Positions 1 to 7,792 of a DNA stretch of 9,363 nt are shown here, piece after piece. Below the pieces are notes generated by a model. It worked only from the letters and a program-made list of their open reading frames with translations, made no database searches and was not told the DNA's origin. The stretch is from NCBI GenBank assembly GCA_021845945.1, contig JAJZRD010000145.1, forward strand, positions 1 through 9,363, in the 5' to 3' direction. Source of the DNA: Chloroflexota bacterium (GTDB lineage Bacteria > Chloroflexota > UBA6077). The first letter of the stretch is position 1. Each line of letters opens with the position of its first letter. The position numbers and the translations under genes were made by a program.

Positions 1-248
1 GCCTCGTCGGCCCCCAGGGCTATGCAGCGGCGGAGAACCTCGTCCACCTCTTCCGGCCCGACCGCCACGGCGGTGACGGTGCCGCCGAGCTGCTCCTTAA
101 GCTGTACCGCCTCCTCCATGGCGTAGTTGTCCCACTCGTTGACGTCGAAGACCAGATAGCCCTTTTCTATGTCCTTGCCCGTCCGGTCGATCGATATCTC
201 CGCCTCCGCCATGTCGGGGACCCGTTTCACGATGACGACTATCTCCAA
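1..248 (-). CDS. etfB: Electron transfer flavoprotein subunit beta (N-terminal part, runs off the window)
   Basis: EtfB pairs with EtfA to form the soluble FAD/AMP-binding carrier that takes electrons from acyl-CoA dehydrogenases. The visible 82 codons begin EIVVIVKRVPD and continue with the family's conserved N-terminal pattern: a TG..I..G segment near residues 27-31, WDNYAMEEAVQLKE near 39-52, and VAVGPEEVDEVLRR...GADEA at 61-83, matching the usual KQVPD...YDEYALEEAL...GADEA layout. The start is a TTG at 248, chosen because a perfect GGAGGT lies six bases upstream and no ATG or GTG gives the full conserved N-terminus. It lies 38 bases after the membrane oxidoreductase gene on the same strand, so the two are probably cotranscribed; etfA would be expected just outside the window. 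Identity is firm. Whether this ETF is ordinary or electron-bifurcating cannot be decided from this fragment; the neighbouring quinone oxidoreductase favours the ordinary type. Confidence 0.93.
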   Translation of the reverse strand, partial: MEIVVIVKRVPDMAEAEISIDRTGKDIEKGYLVFDVNEWDNYAMEEAVQLKEQLGGTVTAVAVGPEEVDEVLRRCIALGADE

Positions 249-254
249 GCGCCC

Positions 255-260
255 ACCTCC
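255..260 (-). promoter_or_regulatory. Shine-Dalgarno site deciding the TTG start of etfB
   Basis: On the minus strand a perfect GGAGGT sits six bases before the TTG at 248. It decides the start, because no ATG or GTG codon at this point gives the conserved EtfB N-terminus. Confidence 0.8.
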
Positions 261-286
261 ACATCGTCCTGGCAGTCCTGAGTCCT

Positions 287-2272
287 CTACAGCGCCTCCG
301 CGGCCAATTCGACGACGTCCTTGACCTCGATCTGATCGCCGTACCCGGCAACCTTGATCCCATCCGTCAGATTGCTCATGCAGTAGGGGCAGGCGGTAAC
401 CAGGACGTCCACCCCGGCCAGGGCCGCGTCGCGGGCCCGCAGCTCCGTGATGCGGTGCTCGACGTTGGACTCCAACCACATCCTGCCGCCGCCACCGCCA
501 CAGCAGAAGCTGCTCTCTCGGGATCGGTCCATCTCCACCAACTCCACGCCCGGAATGGACCTCAACAGCTCGCGAGGGCCGTCGTACAGCCCGTTGTGGC
601 GCCCCAGATAGCATGGGTCGTGGTAGGTCACCCGCTTCTCCACCCGGCCGCCAAACCGAAGGGCGCCGCTCCGCACCAGCTCCGCCACCAGCTCGGTGTG
701 ATGGCGCACCCGCAAAGTAGGGGCATCCTTCAGCTTCAGCTTCTCCCGCAGCACCGGATACTCTCGCCGCATGGAGTGAAAGGCGTGGGGAGAGGTGGTA
801 ACCAGGTTGGACACGCCCAACTCGCCGAAGGTGGCGTAGTTGCCCTCCACCAGGGTCTCGAATAGGCCATCCTCGCCCAGCCGGCGGGCGGACTCGCCGC
901 AGTCCGTTTCCTCCTTTCCCAACACCGCGAAGTCGACCTTGGCGGCCTTCATCACCTTGACGAAGGCTTTGGCCACCTCCTGGTTCCGGCCATCGTCCGA
1001 GGCGAGGCTCCCCACGTAGTAGCAGAGCTCGGCGCCGTCCCCCTGGGAGAAGTCCTTGGCCTCCAACCCCTTTAGCCATGCCGTGTGCCTGGGCCCCGGC
1101 GGCTCCCAGGGATTGCCGTAGCGGGTCACGTTGTTCAGCAGGTCCCTGATGGTCCTGGGCACCCTTCGCCCGTCCTCCATCAGGACGGCCCGGGTGTCCC
1201 TGGCGATGTCGGCGGGGTTGATCCCCACCGGGCATCGCTCGGCACAGGCAAGGCAGGTGGTGCACCACCAGCACTCGTCCTTGGCCACGGCATCGGCGAT
1301 CCTCGGCGGGTTCTCCCGTGGTCTGCCCAACCCGGGGATCCGGTTCTCGAGGGCATACCTGCCCCTGACGTAGCTCTTCATGGAGAGCACCAGTTCTCGG
1401 GGGGACAGCGGCTCACCGGCGGCATAGGAGGGGCACACCACCTCGCACCGGTTGCACCTGGTGCAGGCATCCATGGATACCATCTCGGTGCGATCGAACT
1501 CGCTCCGCAATCCCTCCCGCTCGTCCACCGTCAGGATGCCCGCGGGCGCCGCGCTCAGGTAGAGGTTGGTCGGGCTGGAGAACATGTGGAACAGCTTCGA
1601 GTAGGGCAGGTAAGCGATCAGCCCCAGGGCAGCCATTGCATGGAACCACCAGACGAACCAGTGCTCCCGCTGGCTGTTGGCCGGGTTCCCATCGATGGTG
1701 GTCCCCAGCAGGTCCCCCATGGGCGACCACTCCATGCCAACGTGGGAGATGGACCCGAGCCGCAACCCCTCCACCAGAAAACCTGTCGCCGCAATGGTGA
1801 AGAGAAAGGCCAGGATCGCCGGATCGTCCCACAAGCTGTGGATCTGATGGGTCTTCAGAACGAAGCGGCGAAAACCCGCCATCAAGGTTCCAACGATGAA
1901 AAAGGCGCCGGCCACGTCCAGCGCCAGGGAGTACACCAGGTAGACGATGCCGTAAAGGAAGCCGTGAATGTCCTGGTGGATCGTGAGGAGGGAGGTGCCG
2001 ACGAAAAGAAAGACCCAGCCCCACATGATGAAGAAGTGGGCCAGCCCGCCGAAGAGGTCGCCTCGGAAGATCCTCCTCCCCAGTAGGGCGTCGACGGCTG
2101 CCCGTTTGGCGCTGGCGGCCACGTCCCGGGGTCGCCGCTCGCCCCAAGAGGAGCGCCAGATCCTCAGGATGCGGTAGACCCCAACGAGGAAAATGGCCGT
2201 GGCAGCAGCCGAAAGGCTGTAGAAGAGCAGCTGTTGCTGGAGGCCAACGTTCCAGAAGACTTCCCTGGTCAT
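287..2272 (-). CDS. Membrane ETF:menaquinone oxidoreductase (EMO/EtfD type; NarI-like membrane domain, ferredoxin, CCG domains)
   Basis: Predicted to take electrons from reduced EtfAB and pass them to menaquinone in the membrane. Numbered from the ATG at 2272 (661 residues): about five hydrophobic segments (15-35, 79-96, 105-133, 151-171, 206-226) form a NarI/cytochrome b-like domain, with His79, 99, 103, 142, 145 and 211 as possible haem ligands. Two [4Fe-4S] motifs follow: Cys270/273/276/280 and Cys337/340/343/347, with extra Cys334. The C-terminal half has two CCG-type domains. The second is intact (Cys554, Cys590-Cys591-Gly, Cys628/631). The first has lost its ligands (VGS at 420-422, DCG at 457-459, SPHA at 494-497). 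ATG 2272 has GGGGA seven bases upstream; GTG 2278 is possible but too close to that site. Adjacency to etfB supports the EMO assignment described for syntrophic fatty-acid oxidisers and EtfD of mycobacteria. A generic HdrD-like Fe-S oxidoreductase is the alternative. Confidence 0.87.
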   Translation of the reverse strand: MTREVFWNVGLQQQLLFYSLSAAATAIFLVGVYRILRIWRSSWGERRPRDVAASAKRAAVDALLGRRIFRGDLFGGLAHFFIMWGWVFLFVGTSLLTIHQDIHGFLYGIVYLVYSLALDVAGAFFIVGTLMAGFRRFVLKTHQIHSLWDDPAILAFLFTIAATGFLVEGLRLGSISHVGMEWSPMGDLLGTTIDGNPANSQREHWFVWWFHAMAALGLIAYLPYSKLFHMFSSPTNLYLSAAPAGILTVDEREGLRSEFDRTEMVSMDACTRCNRCEVVCPSYAAGEPLSPRELVLSMKSYVRGRYALENRIPGLGRPRENPPRIADAVAKDECWWCTTCLACAERCPVGINPADIARDTRAVLMEDGRRVPRTIRDLLNNVTRYGNPWEPPGPRHTAWLKGLEAKDFSQGDGAELCYYVGSLASDDGRNQEVAKAFVKVMKAAKVDFAVLGKEETDCGESARRLGEDGLFETLVEGNYATFGELGVSNLVTTSPHAFHSMRREYPVLREKLKLKDAPTLRVRHHTELVAELVRSGALRFGGRVEKRVTYHDPCYLGRHNGLYDGPRELLRSIPGVELVEMDRSRESSFCCGGGGGRMWLESNVEHRITELRARDAALAGVDVLVTACPYCMSNLTDGIKVAGYGDQIEVKDVVELAAEAL

Positions 2273-2320
2273 CCACACGTCCCCATGTATTCACCGCTGA
2301 CAGAGCTAAACAATACCTGC

Positions 2321-2373
2321 AGGGGCGATCCTTGTGATCGCCCAAGGCCAGGGCGAACGCGAGGTTCGCCCCT
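2321..2373. repeat. Tandem-hairpin intergenic repeat (REP/MITE-like)
   Basis: Two adjacent perfect 8-bp stems, each with a 5-base loop: GGGCGATC (2323-2330) pairs with GATCGCCC (2336-2343), and GGGCGAAC (2351-2358) pairs with GTTCGCCC (2364-2371). The outer ends also match each other, AGGGGCGA (2321-2328) against TCGCCCCT (2366-2373), so the block is a near-palindrome overall. It lies in the 133-base gap between the MeaB gene and the membrane oxidoreductase gene. No U-run follows on either strand, so it is not a classical terminator. It resembles dispersed intergenic repeats I associate with environmental high-GC genomes, but copy number cannot be judged from one copy. Confidence 0.7.
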
Positions 2374-2405
2374 ACGGATGCCGGCGTGGATGGTCTGTTC
2401 CATCT

Positions 2406-3347
2406 TCAGCCGCCCCTGCGGAAGCTGCTAACCAAACGCTTCGCCGCCAGCCGGGTAGTCACCCGGCGTTCGAGGATCGCCTTCATCACGGCCGATAGCT
2501 CCTGCGGGTCCAGCTCCGCCCACAGCTCGCCGACGAACTGCTGCTTGGCCGCCTCGACCAGCTCCCGCAGGGCGTTATCCTGGCGGCGCCGCTCCATCTC
2601 CCCCGTGTCTGTGAGATAGCCGAGGTGTGCCTCCAGGACGTCGGCCAACTCCACTATGCCGCTCCCCGTGGTGGCGACGGTCTTCACGATGGGCGGCACC
2701 CACCCATCGTGGCCCTCCTTCATCTCCAGCAGCATCCTCAGCTCCGACACCGCCCGGTCGGCCCGAACGCGATCGGACTTGTTGACCACGAAGAGATCGG
2801 CGATCTCCAGGATCCCGGCCTTGATGACCTGCACCTCGTCCCCCATGCCGGGGACCTCGACCACCACAGTGGAGTGAGCGGCGCGAGCGATCTCCACCTC
2901 GCCCTGGCCCGCCCCTACCGTCTCCACCAGGATCACCTGAGAGCCGAAGGCATCCAGCACCTTGACGGCGTCGGCCGTGGCGCGGGCCAACCCACCCAGG
3001 GCGCCCCGACTCGCCATGCTGCGGATGAAGACCCCGGGATCCCCCGTCAGCTTCTGCATCCGGATGCGGTCGCCCAGGACGGCACCGCCGCTGTATGGGC
3101 TGGTGGGGTCTACGGCGATGATGCCGACACTCTTCCCCCGGGCCCGCAATTCCCTGGCCATCGCCCCCACCAGGGTGCTCTTGCCGCTGCCGGGCGACCC
3201 TGTGACGCCGATCACGTGGGCGCGCCCGGTGTGGGGATTGATGCGCTGTAGCAGCGGCTCGGCGTCCTCATCCTCGTTCTCGATGAGGCTGATCAGGCGA
3301 GCGGCTGCGGCCCGGTCACCCTTCAACACTCGCTCAGCTAGATCCAT
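2406..3347 (-). CDS. meaB: MeaB-type GTPase, acyl-CoA mutase chaperone (ArgK/MeaB family)
   Basis: A G3E-family P-loop GTPase that gates cofactor loading and protects adenosylcobalamin-dependent acyl-CoA mutases. From the ATG at 3347 the protein has 313 residues, normal for MeaB. Visible motifs: Walker A GSPGSGKST at 50-58, an AVDPTSP segment at 78-84, the Walker B/switch region ILVETVGAGQ at 139-148, and the guanine-specificity motif NKSD at 189-192. The start is uncertain. ATG 3347 gives the usual family beginning (MDLAERVLKGD) and has only a weak GGA site seven bases upstream; ATG 3359 and TTG 3380 are in-frame alternatives. It follows the small mutase subunit by 57 bases on the same strand, the classic mutase/MeaB linkage, so it most likely serves that mutase. 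Annotation as an arginine/ornithine transport ATPase (ArgK) would be outdated. Confidence 0.94.
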   Translation of the reverse strand: MDLAERVLKGDRAAAARLISLIENEDEDAEPLLQRINPHTGRAHVIGVTGSPGSGKSTLVGAMARELRARGKSVGIIAVDPTSPYSGGAVLGDRIRMQKLTGDPGVFIRSMASRGALGGLARATADAVKVLDAFGSQVILVETVGAGQGEVEIARAAHSTVVVEVPGMGDEVQVIKAGILEIADLFVVNKSDRVRADRAVSELRMLLEMKEGHDGWVPPIVKTVATTGSGIVELADVLEAHLGYLTDTGEMERRRQDNALRELVEAAKQQFVGELWAELDPQELSAVMKAILERRVTTRLAAKRLVSSFRRGG

Positions 3348-3404
3348 GGTAGTATCCATCAAGTAGCAGCTGGTAGGCAATGAGTTGTGAGTGTCCCCCG
3401 CTCA

Positions 3405-3824
3405 TCACCCATCCTTCGTCACTCCCCTGGGGGCGTTGGCCTTCACGTAGTCGACGATGTCCAGGGTCGACGTTCCCGGGCCGAACAGCTGGCGTATCCC
3501 CATCTCCTTGACCGCGGCCACATCCTCGTCCGGTATGATGCCGCCGGCAACCACCAGCACCCGGTCCAGACCGTTCTGCCGCATCAATTGCCCGATCCTC
3601 GAGAAGAGCGACAGGTGAGCCCCGGAGAGGATGCTGAGGCCCACTACGTCCACGTCCTCCTGCAGCGCCGTCTCGACGATCATCTCGGGCGTTTGCCGCA
3701 GTCCGCCATAGATCACCTCCATCCCGGCGTCCCGCAGGGCCCTCGCCACAACCTTGGCGCCTCGGTCGTGGCCGTCCAGCCCGGGTTTCGCGATCAACAC
3801 CCTGATCTTGCGTCGCTCCTCCAA
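3405..3824 (-). CDS. Cobalamin-binding small subunit of acyl-CoA mutase (IcmB-like)
   Basis: The B12-binding Rossmann subunit of a split acyl-CoA mutase, 139 residues, the size of Streptomyces IcmB (about 136). It has the base-off/His-on signature: Asp17-Gly-His19-Asp-Arg-Gly22 (DxHxxG, His19 as lower axial cobalt ligand), Ser64-Ile-Leu66 (SxL) and Gly94-Gly95. The start is TTG 3824, with GGGAGG six bases upstream; it places the conserved [15 protein letters not shown] strand at residues 6-20. The reading frame stays open upstream to 4064, but those 80 extra residues are compositional noise overlapping the large-subunit gene. It lies 109 bases after the large-subunit gene, with a strong stem-loop between them, and 57 bases before meaB. 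Substrate specificity resides in the large subunit, so the isobutyryl assignment is inherited from it. Confidence 0.92.
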   Translation of the reverse strand: MEERRKIRVLIAKPGLDGHDRGAKVVARALRDAGMEVIYGGLRQTPEMIVETALQEDVDVVGLSILSGAHLSLFSRIGQLMRQNGLDRVLVVAGGIIPDEDVAAVKEMGIRQLFGPGTSTLDIVDYVKANAPRGVTKDG

Positions 3825-3830
3825 CTCGAA

Positions 3831-3836
3831 CCTCCC
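3831..3836 (-). promoter_or_regulatory. Shine-Dalgarno site deciding the TTG start of the cobalamin-binding subunit
   Basis: GGGAGG on the minus strand lies six bases before TTG 3824. It supports the short, family-sized 139-residue protein over a 219-residue reading of the same open frame. Confidence 0.78.
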
Positions 3837-3866
3837 TGCCAGGCCGGTCTGAAATGCCCTTCGTGC

Positions 3867-3916
3867 AGTCGAGGCTCGAGCCGGATGGGGGCCCACGGCC
3901 GGCTGAAGCCTCGACT
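3867..3916 (-). other. Stem-loop in the spacer between the two mutase subunit genes
   Basis: AGTCGAGGCT (3867-3876) pairs perfectly with AGCCTCGACT (3907-3916), and AGCCGG (3879-3884) pairs with CCGGCT (3899-3904). A 2x2 internal mismatch separates them and the loop is 14 bases. This makes a 16-pair GC-rich hairpin filling most of the 109-base spacer. No U-run follows on the minus-strand transcript, so it does not look like an intrinsic terminator. A role in mRNA processing, stability or subunit ratio is possible but inferred. Confidence 0.7.
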
Positions 3917-3933
3917 CTTCGAGATTGGGTTTC

Positions 3934-5613
<1,680 letters not shown>

Positions 5614-5787
5614 AGCTGCGACCGCCCCATCTTGCAGGTGCTTCTTCCCCTAGTTCAATATCTATGCCAGCCCCCGCGTGCGCTAGAACCAGGCCCTTTC
5701 GCGCCCCGTCCTCCACGCGGTAAGATGGTGTCGGTCGGGAACCGTGGCCGGCTCCGACCCATTCCATCTGAGGGAAGGTCAGAAGAG
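5614..5787. promoter_or_regulatory. Divergent intergenic control region
   Basis: These 174 bases separate two divergently transcribed gene sets and must hold the start signals for both unless transcription enters from outside. No strong sigma-70 promoter is visible. On the plus strand a TAAGAT (5721-5726) could be a -10, with a poor TTTCGC (5697-5702) eighteen bases upstream. On the minus strand there is only a weak TAGATA-like -10 near 5660. The flavoprotein gene has a purine-rich site (GGGAAGG, 5772-5778) before ATG 5788. No open frame here looks like a gene. Confidence 0.5.
5723..5769. promoter_or_regulatory. Nested inverted repeat upstream of the flavoprotein gene (possible operator or leader hairpin)
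   Basis: Outer arms AGATGG (5723-5728) and CCATCT (5764-5769) and inner arms GGTCGG (5733-5738) and CCGACC (5754-5759) are both perfect six-base inverted repeats. Each pair is separated by exactly four unpaired bases per side, around a 15-base centre. The block ends 18 bases before the ATG at 5788 and overlaps the only -10 candidate. It could be a regulator binding site or an RNA hairpin; the sequence does not decide. Confidence 0.4.
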
Positions 5788-6747
5788 ATGCACACCAGGG
5801 CTACGGATCTCCTCGGCGTCCGGTATCCCATAGTCCAGGGAGGGCTCCAGCACCTCGCGCTGCCGGGCCTCTGCGCCGCGGTGTCCAACGCGGGTGCCCT
5901 GGGGCAGCTCACAGCCTCCGCCTTCCCAACACCCGCGGCGCTGCGGGAGGCCATCGACGAGACCCGCTCCCTCACGTCCCATCCCTTCGGCGTCAACTTT
6001 GCCATCGGTACCCGGCCGCTGATAGACCACCTCACCGCGGCCCTGCAAGCGGGAATCCGCATCTGCAGCTTCACCGGCGGCAACCCCGAGTTTTTCCTTC
6101 AGCAGATCCGCGGTCGCGACGTTTGCTCCCTCGTCCTGGTAGCGGCCGTCCGGCAGGCCCGCAAGGCAGAGGAGCTGGGAGCCGACGGCGTGATCGCCGT
6201 GGGTTTCGAAGGGGGAGGCCACATCGGCCGCGACGACGTTGGGACCCTGGTCCTGGTCCCGCGGGTCGTGGACTCGGTCGGGATCCCGGTCCTGGCCGGC
6301 GGCGGCATCGGCGATGCCCGCGGGCTGGTGGCCGCCCTGGCTCTGGGGGCAGAGGGGATCGAGATGGGAACTCGCTTCGTCGCCACCCAGGAGTGTCTGG
6401 CTCACCCCGCCTACAAGGAGGCCATCTGTCGGGCTTCCGAGACCGATACCGTGGTCATAGAGCGCTCCATTGGGCGGCAGGGACGCACGCTGCAGGGGTC
6501 CTGGGCGAAGAGGATCCTGGAGCTGGAGCGGGAGGGTGCCACGCTGGAGGGTCTCCTGCCCCTGATAGGCAGCGAGGTGAACCGGCGGGCAGCCCGGGAA
6601 GGGGATCTGGAGAACGGCTTCGTCTGGGCCGGGCAGGTGGTTGGCCTGATCCAGGAGCTGCCCACCGTCGCGGAGCTGATCCAGCGAATGGTGAAGGGGG
6701 CTGAGAGCGTCGATGCCAGGCTCGGCAGCCTGCTCACGACACCGTAG
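5788..6747 (+). CDS. Nitronate monooxygenase / 2-nitropropane dioxygenase family flavoprotein
   Basis: A 319-residue FMN-dependent TIM-barrel protein of the NMO/2-nitropropane dioxygenase family, which also includes FabK-type enoyl-ACP reductases. Visible motifs: N-terminal YPIVQGGLQ at 13-21, SNAGALGQL at 33-41, the phosphate and active-site loop GFEGGGHIG at 139-147 with His145 at the position of the NMO catalytic histidine, AGGGIGD at 170-176, and MGTRF at 193-197. The family's common GSEAGGH is GFEGGGH here. ATG 5788 follows a purine-rich GGGAAGG and fits the family N-terminus; the frame is open further upstream but without conserved sequence. The gene diverges from the mutase and is 114 bases before an enoyl-CoA hydratase gene. 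Proteins of this family are often annotated by homology alone, and in an acyl-CoA locus a reductase acting on an enoyl-thioester or a related role is as plausible as nitronate oxidation. The family call is firm; the substrate is unknown. Confidence 0.88.
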   Translation: MHTRATDLLGVRYPIVQGGLQHLALPGLCAAVSNAGALGQLTASAFPTPAALREAIDETRSLTSHPFGVNFAIGTRPLIDHLTAALQAGIRICSFTGGNPEFFLQQIRGRDVCSLVLVAAVRQARKAEELGADGVIAVGFEGGGHIGRDDVGTLVLVPRVVDSVGIPVLAGGGIGDARGLVAALALGAEGIEMGTRFVATQECLAHPAYKEAICRASETDTVVIERSIGRQGRTLQGSWAKRILELEREGATLEGLLPLIGSEVNRRAAREGDLENGFVWAGQVVGLIQELPTVAELIQRMVKGAESVDARLGSLLTTP

Positions 6748-6861
6748 GGAGCGAAGCCGAGGGTCGGCGCCCCACAGGCACCTGGGTGCCGATGGCCTTG
6801 GCGGCCCTGACGGGCTCGGTTCTTGCCCATTTTCCTGGTAGAAGGAGGGGTGGGAGCACTC

Positions 6862-7647
6862 ATGTCGACACGCAATTTCGTCCGGCTAGATCGACTCGAT
6901 CAGGTGCTGCGCATCACCGTGGACCGGCCCGAGGCCCGGAACGCGATCAACTCGGAGCTACTGGCGGAGCTTACCGAGGTGCTGGCCGAATCCGCCTCCG
7001 ATCCCGAGGCCCGGGCTGTGGTGATTACCGGCGCCGGCGACCGGGCTTTCATCGCCGGGGCCGACATCAGGGAGATGATCCGGAAGTCCCCTGCGGAAGG
7101 CCGAGAGTTCGCCAGGCAGGGCCACCGGCTGACCAGGATCATCGAGGAGATGGAGAAACCGGTGATCGCCGCCATCAACGGGGCCGCCCTGGGAGGGGGA
7201 TGCGAGCTGGCCCTCGCCTGCGACGTCCGCATCGCCAGCGCCAGGGCAGTTTTCGGACAGCCCGAGGTGAAGCTGGGCATAATGCCCGGGTGGGGCGGCA
7301 CCGTCCGGCTGGCCCGCATCGTCGGCGAGGGGATGGCCCGGGAGATGATCTTCTCGGGAAGGGTGCTGACCGCCGAGGAGGCCCATCGGATCGGACTGGT
7401 CAACGCCGTGGTGCCCCACGAGCGGCTGCCGGAGGAAGGCCTGAAGCTGGCCTCCAGCATGGCGGCCGCTGCTCCCATCGCCCTGGCCTACGCCAAGCGA
7501 TCGATGAACCGGGCGCGCTCTCTCGATATGGAGTCTGCGACGGAGCTGGAGACTAACCTGTTTGCCCTCTGCTTCTCCACCGAGGACCAACGGGAGGGGA
7601 TGGGAGCCTTCATCGAGAAGAGAACCCCGATCTTCCGACGCCGATAA
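6862..7647 (+). CDS. Enoyl-CoA hydratase (crotonase family)
   Basis: Hydrates crotonyl-CoA or another short enoyl-CoA to the (S)-3-hydroxyacyl-CoA in beta-oxidation; cytosolic. The 261-residue protein shows the full crotonase pattern: DRPEARNAI at 21-29, first oxyanion-hole segment AFIAGADI at 62-69, second segment INGAALGGGCELALACD at 105-121, and QPEVKLGIMPGWGGT at 133-147. Both glutamates needed for hydratase activity are present (Glu115 in GGGCE and Glu135 in QPEVKLG), so a hydratase is favoured over isomerase or hydrolase relatives. ATG 6862 is preferred, with GGGAG five bases upstream; an in-frame ATG at 6823 would add 13 unconserved residues. The gene is followed by a 3-hydroxybutyryl-CoA dehydrogenase 145 bases downstream, which catalyses the next step. 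The exact chain-length preference cannot be read from sequence. Confidence 0.93.
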   Translation: MSTRNFVRLDRLDQVLRITVDRPEARNAINSELLAELTEVLAESASDPEARAVVITGAGDRAFIAGADIREMIRKSPAEGREFARQGHRLTRIIEEMEKPVIAAINGAALGGGCELALACDVRIASARAVFGQPEVKLGIMPGWGGTVRLARIVGEGMAREMIFSGRVLTAEEAHRIGLVNAVVPHERLPEEGLKLASSMAAAAPIALAYAKRSMNRARSLDMESATELETNLFALCFSTEDQREGMGAFIEKRTPIFRRR

Positions 7648-7686
7648 GCCTTTCGACGGTCTGCCCTTCGTGAACGCGGGTAACGT

Positions 7687-7754
7687 AACCACCAGGACAC
7701 GAAGACACGCCAAGACCTCCCAGTGATTCTTTGTGCCTTAGTGTCTTGGTGGTT
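7687..7754. repeat. 68-base imperfect inverted repeat (MITE/REP-like)
   Basis: End arms AACCACCAGGACAC (7687-7700) and GTGTCTTGGTGGTT (7741-7754) pair over 14 bases with one G-T wobble. Pairing continues partly inward (AAGACAC at 7702-7708 against GTGCCTT at 7733-7739, one mismatch). It occupies about half of the 145-base gap between the hydratase and dehydrogenase genes and is more AT-rich than the flanks. The ends resemble a dispersed hairpin family (CACCAAGACAC-type) that I recall from many environmental bacteria. No transposase is nearby. Copy number is unknown from one copy. Confidence 0.65.
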
Positions 7755-7792
7755 GGGGCGGCAGGGTCAGCTTCCAGAGAGGGGAGATGTTA

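Noticed and set aside
1085..2086. Long plus-strand open frame (333 codons) opposite the membrane oxidoreductase gene
   Set aside because: It is antisense to a gene with clear motifs, its translation is rich in Gly, His, Pro and Gln with no recognisable domain, and such frames are common opposite high-GC genes.
6777..6790. Short hairpin GGCACC/GGTGCC after the flavoprotein gene as a terminator
   Set aside because: The stem is five or six pairs with a two- to four-base loop and no U-run follows, so it does not support termination between the flavoprotein and hydratase genes.
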